Assembly (NCBI GenBank): GCA_029776465.1 | Contig: JAKOTC010000036.1 | Location: 1-6,082 of the forward strand | DNA length: 6,082 nt | Direction of reading: 5' to 3' | DNA from: Bacillota bacterium | GTDB lineage: Bacteria; Bacillota; Clostridia; Oscillospirales; JAKOTC01 | In this document: piece after piece, positions 1 to 5,700 of the stretch | Layout of the letters: each line of letters begins with the position of its first letter | How positions within the stretch are numbered: position 1 is the first letter of the stretch | Translations under genes and position numbers: made by a program | Notes under the pieces: generated by a model | Told to the model about the DNA's origin: nothing | What the model saw: the letters and a program-made list of their open reading frames with translations, nothing else | The model's database searches: none

Positions 1-623
1 TTATTTTTGCCCTTGCTTGCATAGGGTTATCCGGCTGTGCGGGGGCAGTTTCATCCACCCCAACCGAAAGCACCGTTTCGGACACAGCTTCAAGTTCGGC
101 TTCGTCCGTTCCGGTTTCTTCAGCTTCAAAGGCGGATTTTGAGGGCAAAGTTATTACTTATGATGCCCCCAATATGACCACCCAGGATTGGTTCAGTTTT
201 GACGGCATCGAGGGCAAAACCACCCGGATCTCCCTAAAGGTTCCTGAGGACTGGGTGTTTGACTCTTCGATTTTCTTGGCGAATGATATTAAGCAGGCTG
301 AAATGGTGGGGGTGATTCAGCTCGGTGAGGGGCAAGAGCTTCCCAGCGGTCAGATTCTGCCCGCAGATCGAAGCTTTGATGCCTATGAACCGGATGAAAT
401 CCTCTCCGAGGAAACCGGAACCATTGCCGGACTGAGCTATAAGCTGCAAAAAACCATGACCTATCCCGACGGGGGAGATATCAGGGTTTGGTATCCCTAT
501 ACCTATTATCTCAGCGACGGAAACCGCGTTTTCGTTATCTGCTTTTACTCGCTGAAACCCAATGATGCGCAGGATCAGGCATTATATGAGAGTATCCTCT
601 CTACCTTCCGATATGAAGAGTGA
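1..623 (+). CDS. Partial lipoprotein (5' end outside window), unknown function
   Basis: The reading frame is open from the left edge to the TGA at 621-623, giving 206 visible residues; the true start lies upstream. The first visible residues are hydrophobic (IFALACIG) and lead into a canonical lipobox, LSGC, with the lipidated Cys at 36-38. This is the end of a lipoprotein signal peptide, so an internal ATG at 174 is not the start. The mature protein would be about 195 residues, anchored on the outer face of the membrane. After Cys comes a Ser/Thr/Ala-rich linker of about 35 residues. The globular part then alternates short beta-like stretches (RISLKVPEDWVF, IRVWYPYTYYL, RVFVICFYS) and ends in a helix plus strand (QALYESILSTFRYEE). 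This order recalls PsbP/Mog1-like lipoprotein domains, but that is only a pattern impression. Function is unknown. It is followed by its own terminator, so it is probably not cotranscribed with sda. Confidence 0.85.
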   Translation, partial: IFALACIGLSGCAGAVSSTPTESTVSDTASSSASSVPVSSASKADFEGKVITYDAPNMTTQDWFSFDGIEGKTTRISLKVPEDWVFDSSIFLANDIKQAEMVGVIQLGEGQELPSGQILPADRSFDAYEPDEILSEETGTIAGLSYKLQKTMTYPDGGDIRVWYPYTYYLSDGNRVFVICFYSLKPNDAQDQALYESILSTFRYEE

Positions 624-660
624 GCCGTAAGGTTTTCGGTTCTAACTGAAATATTGTTTG

Positions 661-686
661 AAATCCCCGGCGGCGCCGGGGATTTT
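661..686 (+). terminator. Intrinsic terminator after the lipoprotein gene
   Basis: A perfect 11-bp inverted repeat, AAATCCCCGGC (661-671) and GCCGGGGATTT (675-685), with a 3-base loop and ending in TTTT. It starts 37 bases after the lipoprotein stop codon. The GC-rich stem core is strong but the T tract is short. It separates the lipoprotein unit from the sda promoter. Confidence 0.75.
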
Positions 687-713
687 GCTGTAAAGATGAA
701 TAAAATTGGCTTG

Positions 714-742
714 TTGACAAGAATGGGCATAAATGCTATAGT
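714..742 (+). promoter_or_regulatory. Sigma-A promoter of sdaAB-sdaAA
   Basis: A consensus -35 TTGACA (714-719), a 17-base spacer and a -10 TATAGT (737-742). The -10 is preceded by TGC (734-736), which makes an extended -10. Transcription should begin near 749, giving a leader of about 65 bases before the GTG start of sdaAB. I see no obvious riboswitch or attenuator fold in that leader. Confidence 0.8.
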
Positions 743-813
743 TTTGGGCAGGTTTTATTGGTCTTATAGTATTTACTGATTGGCAATCCGGTGTTAAAAG
801 GAGGGATGGCTTT

Positions 814-1467
814 GTGAACCTGTTTGACATTCTGGGTCCGGTGATGGTGGGTCCGTCAAGCTCCCACACAGCGGGAGCAGTTCGAATCGGTTATGTGGCC
901 CGTAAATTGCTGGGGGAGTTTCCTAAAAAAGCGGAAATTCTGCTTCATGGTTCCTTTGCCACCACAGGGACGGGACACGGAACGGATAAAGCGTTGATTT
1001 CCGGGCTTCTGGGTATGCAGCCCGATGATATCCGAATTCCCCAAAGCTTTGAGCTGGCTAGAGCGCAGGGAATGGAATTTTCCTTCGGCACCGTTGCGCT
1101 TCGGGATGTTCACCCCAACACTGCCCTTTTGCGCCTGACCGGGGAAAACGGCAAGCAGCTGGAGATTACCGCCTCTTCTTTGGGCGGTGGGCGGATCAAG
1201 GTCATCGAGATTGACGGCATCCGCTCCTCCTTTACCGGCGAGGCGCCCACCCTGATTGTTCACAATCTGGATCGGCCGGGCTTGGTGGCCGAAGTCACCT
1301 CTCTTTTATATAATCAATCCATTAATATCGCCACCATGCAGCTCTACCGCAACCGGCGGGGCGGCACAGCGGTGATGATTATCGAAACCGATCAGCTTAT
1401 CAACCGGAAGGCTGTGGAGGCGTTTGAAAAAATCAAAGGAATCGTGAAGGTTACCTATCTGGATTAG
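814..1467 (+). CDS. sdaAB: L-serine dehydratase, iron-sulfur dependent, beta subunit
   Basis: This is the beta subunit of the two-chain, oxygen-sensitive L-serine deaminase that turns L-serine into pyruvate and ammonia (EC 4.3.1.17) in the cytoplasm. The 217-residue length is usual for the family. Residues 1-145 form the SDH_beta domain with the hallmark GPSSSHTAG (13-21), HGSFATTGTGHGTD (45-58) and SLGGGR (122-127). Residues about 146-216 form an ACT domain, beginning TLIVHNLDRPGLVAEV. ACT domains commonly bind amino acids, so serine sensing is plausible. The GTG start at 814 is chosen because AAAGGAGGG (797-805) lies 8 bases upstream and the family N terminus begins at this point; an ATG at 806 is out of frame. 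It is the first gene of an operon, 8 bases ahead of sdaAA. Identification is firm; allosteric control is inferred. Confidence 0.96.
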   Translation: MNLFDILGPVMVGPSSSHTAGAVRIGYVARKLLGEFPKKAEILLHGSFATTGTGHGTDKALISGLLGMQPDDIRIPQSFELARAQGMEFSFGTVALRDVHPNTALLRLTGENGKQLEITASSLGGGRIKVIEIDGIRSSFTGEAPTLIVHNLDRPGLVAEVTSLLYNQSINIATMQLYRNRRGGTAVMIIETDQLINRKAVEAFEKIKGIVKVTYLD

Positions 1468-1475
1468 GAGAAAGT

Positions 1476-2351
1476 ATGAGCTTTCAATCGATACAAGAGA
1501 TGCTGAATGCTGAGAAGCAGCAGGGTCTTCCCCTTTGGCAGATCATTATGGAGGAAGACGCCAGGGAAACAGGTATTTCAGCCGAAGAGTCCAAAGCAAG
1601 GATGTCACAGCTTTGGGGCGCAATGAGAGCGGCCAGCCGGGAATATGAGGACTCTCTGCGTTCCACCAGCGGGCTGGTGGGCGGAGACGGCGCAAGGATG
1701 CGGGACGGCATCAAGCAACACGAGCCTATCTGCGGCGAGTTTATCGGCCTGGTTATCGCCCAGGCCTTACAGATGGCAGAGTCCAACGCCTGCATGAAGC
1801 GGATTGTGGCGGCGCCCACCGCAGGTTCCTGCGGGGTGCTGCCGGCGGTTTTGCTGCCCTATCAAAGCAAGCACAACATCCCCGATGAACGAATGCTGGA
1901 ATCGCTGTATATTGCTGCCGGAGTCGGCCAGATTATTGCTACCCGAGCCTGCATTTCCGGAGCGGAGGGAGGCTGCCAGGCGGAAATCGGTTCTGCCTCG
2001 GCCATGGCTGCGGCTGCGGTGGTTTATCTTGCGGGCGGTGACAGTGACCAGTCCATGCAGGCGGGAGCGATTGCTCTGAAAAATCTGCTTGGCCTGGTTT
2101 GCGATCCGGTGGCCGGATTGGTGGAGGTGCCCTGTGTCAAACGAAATGTGATTGGTGCGGTAAATGCCTTGTCTGCGGCGGACATGGCCCTCTGCGGCAT
2201 TCAAAGCGTCATTCCCTTCGACGAGGTGATTGACGCCATGCGGGAGGTTGGCAGCCAGATGTCCCCCGGTTTGAGGGAAACGGGTGAGGGCGGTTTGGCC
2301 GGCTCGCCCACCGGAATAAAAATAAAAAAACGGGTTCTCCCTCAGAGATAA
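1476..2351 (+). CDS. sdaAA: L-serine dehydratase, iron-sulfur dependent, alpha subunit
   Basis: This is the catalytic alpha subunit, which carries the [4Fe-4S] cluster and pairs with SdaAB. The 291-residue SDH_alpha domain shows STSGLVGGDG (63-72), APTAGSCG (113-120), the cluster-type Cys in GGCQAEIG (Cys167), and CDPVAGLVEVPC (Cys209 and Cys220). Three Cys ligands at these positions fit the known cluster arrangement, which leaves one iron free to bind serine. The C terminus follows the family pattern GGLAGSPTG and then has a short basic tail (KIKKRVLPQR) with no terminal Cys. The ATG at 1476 follows AGGAG (1466-1470), which overlaps the sdaAB stop codon, so translation is probably coupled. 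The tail is encoded partly by an A-rich run (2316-2330) and lies inside a hairpin-forming segment. No active-site loss or frameshift is visible. Confidence 0.96.
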   Translation: MSFQSIQEMLNAEKQQGLPLWQIIMEEDARETGISAEESKARMSQLWGAMRAASREYEDSLRSTSGLVGGDGARMRDGIKQHEPICGEFIGLVIAQALQMAESNACMKRIVAAPTAGSCGVLPAVLLPYQSKHNIPDERMLESLYIAAGVGQIIATRACISGAEGGCQAEIGSASAMAAAAVVYLAGGDSDQSMQAGAIALKNLLGLVCDPVAGLVEVPCVKRNVIGAVNALSAADMALCGIQSVIPFDEVIDAMREVGSQMSPGLRETGEGGLAGSPTGIKIKKRVLPQR

Positions 2352-2359
2352 AACCCGTT
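2329..2359 (+). other. Hairpin straddling the sdaAA stop codon
   Basis: AACGGGTT (2329-2336) and AACCCGTT (2352-2359) pair perfectly, with a possible inner CTC/GAG pairing (2337-2339 with 2345-2347). The TAA stop (2349-2351) lies in the loop side. It has no T tract of its own and sits 7 bases before the main terminator stem. It may add 3'-end stability or be incidental. Confidence 0.4.
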
Positions 2360-2366
2360 CCGCTTA

Positions 2367-2408
2367 AAAGCATCCCGTCCGAAAAACTCGGACGGGATGC
2401 TTTATTTT
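2367..2408. terminator. Bidirectional intrinsic terminator between sdaAA and the ImmA-type gene
   Basis: A perfect 16-bp stem, 2367-2382 with 2388-2403, around a 5-base loop (AAAAC). The core is ATCCCGTCC/GGACGGGAT. On the plus strand it runs into TTTATTTT (2401-2408), a good terminator for the sda operon. On the minus strand the stem ends in TTTT (complement of 2366-2369), so it can also stop transcription of the convergent gene, whose stop codon is at 2419-2421. Confidence 0.88.
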
Positions 2409-2418
2409 AAACCTGCAG

Positions 2419-3144
2419 CTAGAGCAATTTCAGCTGATACAACCGCATGGCGGCGACTTTGACGGGAACTTGAAATGTATCCGCAACGGAAGCAATAAGC
2501 TTTTGAAGAATTTGACCGGACCCATAATGGTTTTGATTTTGCGAATTTTGCAGGCCGAGAAGATAGGAATGGCTCAATTTGTGACGGTAAAGCCATTCCT
2601 CGAACATTCTGCGGACGGCGGTTCGAGGCATTAGAAGGCAGGAGGCCCAATAGTCCGCCTGCCATTCCAGGAGATTAAATTCGGTTGAGGAGATGGTTTC
2701 ATGCAGAGAGGACTGCGGTTTATGCAGGCTTTGATGTAAAAACCAGTGCCCTATCTCATGGGCAATGACAAAACGGCGCTTAAAGGTAAGCTCTCTTTCC
2801 TCCCGATTCAGGGAAGGGTCAATCAGCAGGTCTCCCCGTTCAGCCAGAAGAAGCTTTTCTTTTGACCCGGATCCCTCATAGATCCTGACGGTTCTTTTGT
2901 TAAAGATCATAAGGCTTAGAATGCTTTTGTCGGGAGATAAGACTTGATAATCAATTTTCAACTTCAGGTCCTTTTGGGCAATTTGTTCCACCGGTATGGG
3001 CTTGGGCTTTTTGCTCATACCTGCACAGGAATTTTCCAAAATGATGGTTGCCGAAAGTTCAAGGGTTTCTCTGTTATAATGGGGTATACGAGAATGGTTC
3101 GGCTCTTTAGCCTGAGCAGGAATGGGAGAGGGCCGGGTCAACAT
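2419..3144 (-). CDS. ImmA/IrrE-family zinc metallopeptidase, stand-alone
   Basis: The 241-residue product has the zinc-peptidase motif HEIGH (129-133) in FVIAHEIGHWFLH, then the second family block EWQADYWASCLLMP (160-173), which matches the ExxAxxFAxxLLMP signature of ImmA/IrrE (DUF955) proteins. Glu160 is the probable third zinc ligand. The C terminus (ADTFQVPVKVAAMRLYQLKLL) is the usual closing helix pair. The first 20 or so residues are Pro-rich and probably disordered. No signal peptide, membrane segment or helix-turn-helix domain is visible, so it should be cytoplasmic. Family members such as B. subtilis ImmA cleave phage or ICE repressors, and IrrE controls a DNA-damage response. Here there is no adjacent XRE-type repressor and no mobile-element gene, so the substrate is unknown. 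The ATG at 3144 is preferred over an in-frame GTG at 3162 because AAAGGCGG lies 7 bases before the ATG. It converges on sdaAA. Confidence 0.88.
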   Translation of the reverse strand: MLTRPSPIPAQAKEPNHSRIPHYNRETLELSATIILENSCAGMSKKPKPIPVEQIAQKDLKLKIDYQVLSPDKSILSLMIFNKRTVRIYEGSGSKEKLLLAERGDLLIDPSLNREERELTFKRRFVIAHEIGHWFLHQSLHKPQSSLHETISSTEFNLLEWQADYWASCLLMPRTAVRRMFEEWLYRHKLSHSYLLGLQNSQNQNHYGSGQILQKLIASVADTFQVPVKVAAMRLYQLKLL

Positions 3145-3151
3145 GGTGATT

Positions 3152-3159
3152 CCGCCTTT
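3152..3159 (-). promoter_or_regulatory. Ribosome binding site that decides the ImmA-type start
   Basis: On the minus strand AAAGGCGG stands 7 bases before the ATG at 3144. A longer frame could begin at GTG 3162, but this Shine-Dalgarno-like sequence would then lie inside the coding region and the GTG would have no good site of its own. The shorter 241-residue product is therefore favoured. Confidence 0.65.
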
Positions 3160-3197
3160 CACAATCCGAAATCAACAGGGAAAACTTTTATAATGCC

Positions 3198-3226
3198 ATT
3201 CTAAAGCCCTATAGAAGGTTTGTCAA
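3198..3226 (-). promoter_or_regulatory. Sigma-A promoter of the ImmA-type gene
   Basis: On the minus strand a consensus -35 TTGACA (3221-3226), a 17-base spacer and a -10 TAGAAT (3198-3203, one mismatch). Transcription should start near 3191, giving a leader of about 47 bases to the ATG at 3144. Its -35 overlaps by five base pairs the -35 of the opposite promoter for the M23 gene. Confidence 0.72.
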
Positions 3227-3248
3227 GCGAATAATTCAAAATTATAGT
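3220..3248 (+). promoter_or_regulatory. Sigma-A promoter of the M23 peptidase gene
   Basis: A -35 TTGTCA (3220-3225, one mismatch), a 17-base spacer and a -10 TATAGT (3243-3248, one mismatch). Transcription should begin near 3255, about 50 bases before the GTG start at 3305. It is back to back with the minus-strand promoter and shares bases 3221-3225 with it. Confidence 0.65.
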
Positions 3249-3304
3249 AATTCCTGGAGCTTGTTCGGAATAAACATAGAAAAGGATTTGGGGGTGCTGA
3301 GACT

Positions 3305-4267
3305 GTGCGATTTTTTAAAAGAAGCCTATTAATCCTTTTTTGTGTAATGTTCGCTTTTCTGAATGTCGGTTGTGGTGGTTCGGAGGCCATAGAGGCGCTG
3401 TATTCCAAGCCGGATGACCAGGGAAGAAGCTATATTACCTGGGTGGACTTTGCACCCACATACACGGTGATGCTGCAGGCTCTAATGTACGATATTAATT
3501 CCTTCGGAGAAGATCTGCACTTTAACTGGATTGAACTGCTGGCCTATGTTGCCTGTAAAAACGGCAACCGATTCAAAGACCAGAAAAGCGAAGAGATGGA
3601 TAAGCTGGTAAAAAAGCTGAAGGAAGGGGCCACGATGGAGGAACTGACGGCCAATATGAAATATTATAAATACTATCTTGAAGCCTACACCGCGGTTTTA
3701 AAAGAATATGTGGGGATTTTTGAAGTGGAGACGGAGAAGAACGGTGTGAAAACCAAAGAGATCCGGTATGGCCTGAAGGTCTATTCGCCGATTGCTCGGG
3801 GTTATGCTTATAGCCACTGTGATGATTTTGGGAATGACAGAAGCTATGGCTTCAGGCGCAAGCATCTGGGCCATGATATCATGGGACGAATCGGAACCCC
3901 TATTGTGGCTGTGGAGGGTGGAACCATCACGGCATTGGGATGGAACCGATACGGCGGATGGCGGATCGGTATCCGCAGCGATGACGGATTGCGCTATTAC
4001 TATTATGCTCATCTGAGGAAGAACAACCCTTATGCACCGGGACTGAAGGAGGGTGACCGGGTTGAGGCAGGACAGGTGATCGGATATCTGGGGATGACGG
4101 GATACAGCATTAAAGAGAATGTGAATAATATCCGGGTTCCCCACCTGCATTTCGGCATTCAGCTTATTTTTGACAAATCTCAGGAAAGCGGTGCAAAGGA
4201 AATCTGGATCGACTGTTATCACATCGTCAGGCTGCTGTCGAAAAATCGGTCGGTGGTAATTGGGTAA
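3305..4267 (+). CDS. Exported M23 (LytM/lysostaphin-type) peptidase, probable lipoprotein
   Basis: The 320-residue protein opens with MRFFKR, a hydrophobic stretch (residues 7-19) and NVGCGG, an export signal with a possible lipidation Cys at 23. Asn at -3 makes the lipobox atypical, so an uncleaved anchor is also possible. Residues about 40-155 form a mostly helical domain with WVDFAPTY (46-53), NWIELLAYVACKNG (74-87) and ATMEELTANMKYYKYYLEAY (109-128); I know this arrangement from clostridial M23 proteins but not its role. The peptidase domain spans about 157-290 with the zinc ligands H187-x3-D191 (in KHLGHD) and HLHFG (H280, H282), plus YYAHL with His236. All key residues are present, so it should be an active endopeptidase, presumably on peptidoglycan cross-bridges. 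The GTG start is supported by GGGGGTG (3290-3296), 8 bases upstream, and by the signal sequence. It ends in tandem TAA codons and has no clear terminator close by. Confidence 0.9.
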   Translation: MRFFKRSLLILFCVMFAFLNVGCGGSEAIEALYSKPDDQGRSYITWVDFAPTYTVMLQALMYDINSFGEDLHFNWIELLAYVACKNGNRFKDQKSEEMDKLVKKLKEGATMEELTANMKYYKYYLEAYTAVLKEYVGIFEVETEKNGVKTKEIRYGLKVYSPIARGYAYSHCDDFGNDRSYGFRRKHLGHDIMGRIGTPIVAVEGGTITALGWNRYGGWRIGIRSDDGLRYYYYAHLRKNNPYAPGLKEGDRVEAGQVIGYLGMTGYSIKENVNNIRVPHLHFGIQLIFDKSQESGAKEIWIDCYHIVRLLSKNRSVVIG

Positions 4268-4474
4268 TAAAAGGGTTTTACTCCCCGAAGCTACAGGCTG
4301 CCTGTCAATTATGGTAGATTGATAAGCAGTCTGTATTTATTGTTATTTTTGCCTTTGGGTCAATATCGGCTATTGACAAAGGGGGCATGAAGCAATTTTG
4401 CTGAACGATAAAGATATTATTGTTTTGATCTCTTCTGCCGAGTGATAGCCATCGGCTCTCTGCTTCACAAAATA
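4268..4474. other. Gene-free stretch with inverted repeats
   Basis: No ORF with a start and ribosome binding site is visible here. The stretch holds a small palindrome, ACAGGCTGCCTGT (4293-4305), a T-rich segment (4334-4350), and two loose inverted repeats built on GTCAAT: TGTCAAT/ATTGATA (4303-4309 and 4318-4324) and GTCAATA/TATTGAC (4359-4365 and 4371-4377). None is followed directly by a T run, so I do not call a terminator for the M23 gene. GCCGA/TCGGC (4437-4441 and 4452-4456) could form a further small hairpin. Confidence 0.4.
4352..4382. repeat. Imperfect inverted repeat upstream of the SGNH promoter
   Basis: GTCAATA (4359-4365) and TATTGAC (4371-4377) are perfect inverted arms around TCGGC. 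With a 2-base bulge the arms extend to CCTTT (4352-4356) and AAAGG (4378-4382), giving 12 paired bases in all. No T tract follows on either strand, so it could be an operator or an RNA hairpin rather than a terminator. It lies about 93 bases upstream of the -35 of the SGNH gene. Confidence 0.45.
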
Positions 4475-4503
4475 TTGATATTTATGATAAATAATGGTAT
4501 AAT
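4475..4503 (+). promoter_or_regulatory. Sigma-A promoter of the SGNH hydrolase gene
   Basis: A -35 TTGATA (4475-4480, one mismatch), a 17-base spacer and a perfect -10 TATAAT (4498-4503). TGG (4495-4497) just before the hexamer makes it an extended -10. Transcription should start near 4510, only about 23 bases before the TTG start codon, so the Shine-Dalgarno sequence would lie at the very 5' end of the mRNA. Confidence 0.8.
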
Positions 4504-4510
4504 TTAACGA

Positions 4511-4536
4511 AAGGGGAGGAGGTTATGGGAATTTGA
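4511..4536 (+). promoter_or_regulatory. Compact leader: strong ribosome binding site, three-codon ORF and TTG start
   Basis: A purine block AAGGGGAGGAGG (4511-4522) stands 10 bases before the TTG start of the SGNH gene (4533-4535). Between them lies ATG GGA ATT TGA (4525-4536), a three-codon ORF whose TGA overlaps the TTG. The ATG is 5 bases from the GGGGAGG part of the block, so it could be translated and feed ribosomes to the TTG. Whether it is used cannot be told from sequence alone. Confidence 0.5.
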
Positions 4537-5618
4537 AAGTATTTCATTACAGGGGAACCCTGAAAAATACAAGACAAGCCATCTGGAACGGCGCTCTCAG
4601 AATCGGGTTTTTGGGCGGTTCCATTACCGCCGGGCCTCAAAACTGGACGGAGCCGGTCTGCAACTGGTTTTGTCAAAGCTATCCCAGCGCCCGCATCTAT
4701 GTGGAAAACGCGGCAATCGGCTCTACATCCTCCGAACTGGGGGTATTCCGGGCGGAGCGGGATATTCTCAGCCGGGGTTGTAATCTGGTTTTTGTTGAGT
4801 ATGCGGTTAACGATCTGGAGATGGAAACCGACCGGCGAAACAACGCCCGAGAGGGGATGATCCGAAAGCTGTTGGCCTCGGGAAAGACCGATGTGATTCT
4901 GGTTTATACATACTGCCCGGCCATGTATGAAGACATGATGGCGGGGAGAGTGCCTGAGACCATCTCTCAGTTTGAAGCACTGGCCGTGCATTATCATATC
5001 AGCTCGGTTTGGATGGGCTTGCATGCCTTCCGAGAGCAGCAAAAGGGGTGGATGGCTTGGGAGGAGTGGCTTCCCGATGGAATCCATCCGTCGGCAAGGG
5101 GCAGTTATTGTTATGCCAGCTGTGTGATGGATCTTTTAAAGCGAGAACTTTTTACCAACAGCGAGTCCTCTCCCATTCTGTCCGGCTCACGGATGCCTCC
5201 GCCTATCTTTCCGAAAAACTGGCAGCATACCACGAATCTGAATTTTGAACAGGTGAACCTCCATGGCCCTTGGAAGATTTTACGGCGGGGAACCGTGTTT
5301 GGATTTGATCAGGTTTTGTCCACCGCCTCGGTGGGAGCGGAATTGTCCTTCTTTTTTGAAGGACGTGGGCTTTGCCTGGGCTTTGATTTTGGCAAAACTT
5401 CCTCCGAATTTGTCTGGCAGATTGATGAGGGGGACTGGCAAACCATGCAGCGGCCCCGTTTTGATTGGTGCGGTGACAGCGGATGGTTTAAAAGCGAAAT
5501 CCTGGCCGAGGACTTACAGCCCGGAAAACACCGGTGCAAGATTCGGGTGATTCACGGAAACAGGCCCGATTGCAGGGGCAGCAATTTCGATCTTGCCCTG
5601 ATCGGAGTTATTCAATAG
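4533..5618 (+). CDS. SGNH/GDSL-family hydrolase with C-terminal beta-rich domain
   Basis: The 361-residue product carries the four SGNH blocks: FLGGSITAG (26-34, nucleophile Ser30), NAAIGSTSSELG (59-70, oxyanion Gly63), VEYAVND (88-94, Asn93) and DGIHPS (182-187, catalytic Asp182 and His185). The catalytic set is complete, so it should be an active esterase or deacylase; carbohydrate acetyl groups are typical substrates of related enzymes, but the substrate here is unknown. Residues about 235-361 look like a beta-sandwich (LSFFFEGRGLCLGFDFG, FVWQIDEGDWQ, KHRCKIRVIHG), similar in style to the accessory jelly-roll of CE2-type esterases but placed after the catalytic domain. No signal peptide or membrane segment is seen, so it is predicted to be cytoplasmic. 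The TTG start follows a strong ribosome binding site, and the first ATG in the frame lies after the Ser30 block. It is transcribed alone. Confidence 0.9.
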   Translation: MKVFHYRGTLKNTRQAIWNGALRIGFLGGSITAGPQNWTEPVCNWFCQSYPSARIYVENAAIGSTSSELGVFRAERDILSRGCNLVFVEYAVNDLEMETDRRNNAREGMIRKLLASGKTDVILVYTYCPAMYEDMMAGRVPETISQFEALAVHYHISSVWMGLHAFREQQKGWMAWEEWLPDGIHPSARGSYCYASCVMDLLKRELFTNSESSPILSGSRMPPPIFPKNWQHTTNLNFEQVNLHGPWKILRRGTVFGFDQVLSTASVGAELSFFFEGRGLCLGFDFGKTSSEFVWQIDEGDWQTMQRPRFDWCGDSGWFKSEILAEDLQPGKHRCKIRVIHGNRPDCRGSNFDLALIGVIQ

Positions 5619-5634
5619 GATGAGGGATTCAAAC

Positions 5635-5657
5635 ACCGTCTTATGGCGGTATTTTTT
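5635..5657 (+). terminator. Intrinsic terminator after the SGNH gene
   Basis: ACCGTC (5635-5640) and GGCGGT (5645-5650) form a 6-bp stem, including one G-U pair, around TTAT. It is followed by ATTTTTT (5651-5657). The stem is short but the T run is good, and it sits 16 bases after the stop codon. Confidence 0.6.
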
Positions 5658-5700
5658 ATTATGGGTGAAAATATGGCCAACAGAACGAATATAATGGAAT

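Noticed and set aside
174..623. ATG at 174 as the start of a 149-residue cytoplasmic protein.
   Set aside because: The same frame is open upstream to the window edge and encodes a signal peptide end, lipobox and linker, so this ATG is internal.
749..813. A riboswitch or serine-sensing attenuator in the sda leader.
   Set aside because: The leader is only about 65 bases and shows no stable alternative stems or T tract.
856..1263. Minus-strand ORF of 135 codons opposite sdaAB.
   Set aside because: It lies wholly antisense to a clear sdaAB, and its composition (Arg/Gly/Gln-rich) is that of a shadow frame. The same holds for the frames opposite or within sdaAA, M23 and SGNH.
3145..3162. GTG at 3162 as the start of the ImmA-type gene, giving 247 residues.
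   Set aside because: AAAGGCGG would lie inside the coding sequence at ideal distance from the ATG at 3144, so the shorter form is more likely.
4293..4305. ACAGGCTGCCTGT as a terminator for the M23 gene.
   Set aside because: The stem is only 5-6 bp with a tiny loop, and no T run follows.
4373..4401. TTGACA at 4373-4378 as a second promoter for the SGNH gene.
   Set aside because: The position 17 bases downstream reads TTTTGC, not a -10, and the hexamer is part of the inverted repeat.
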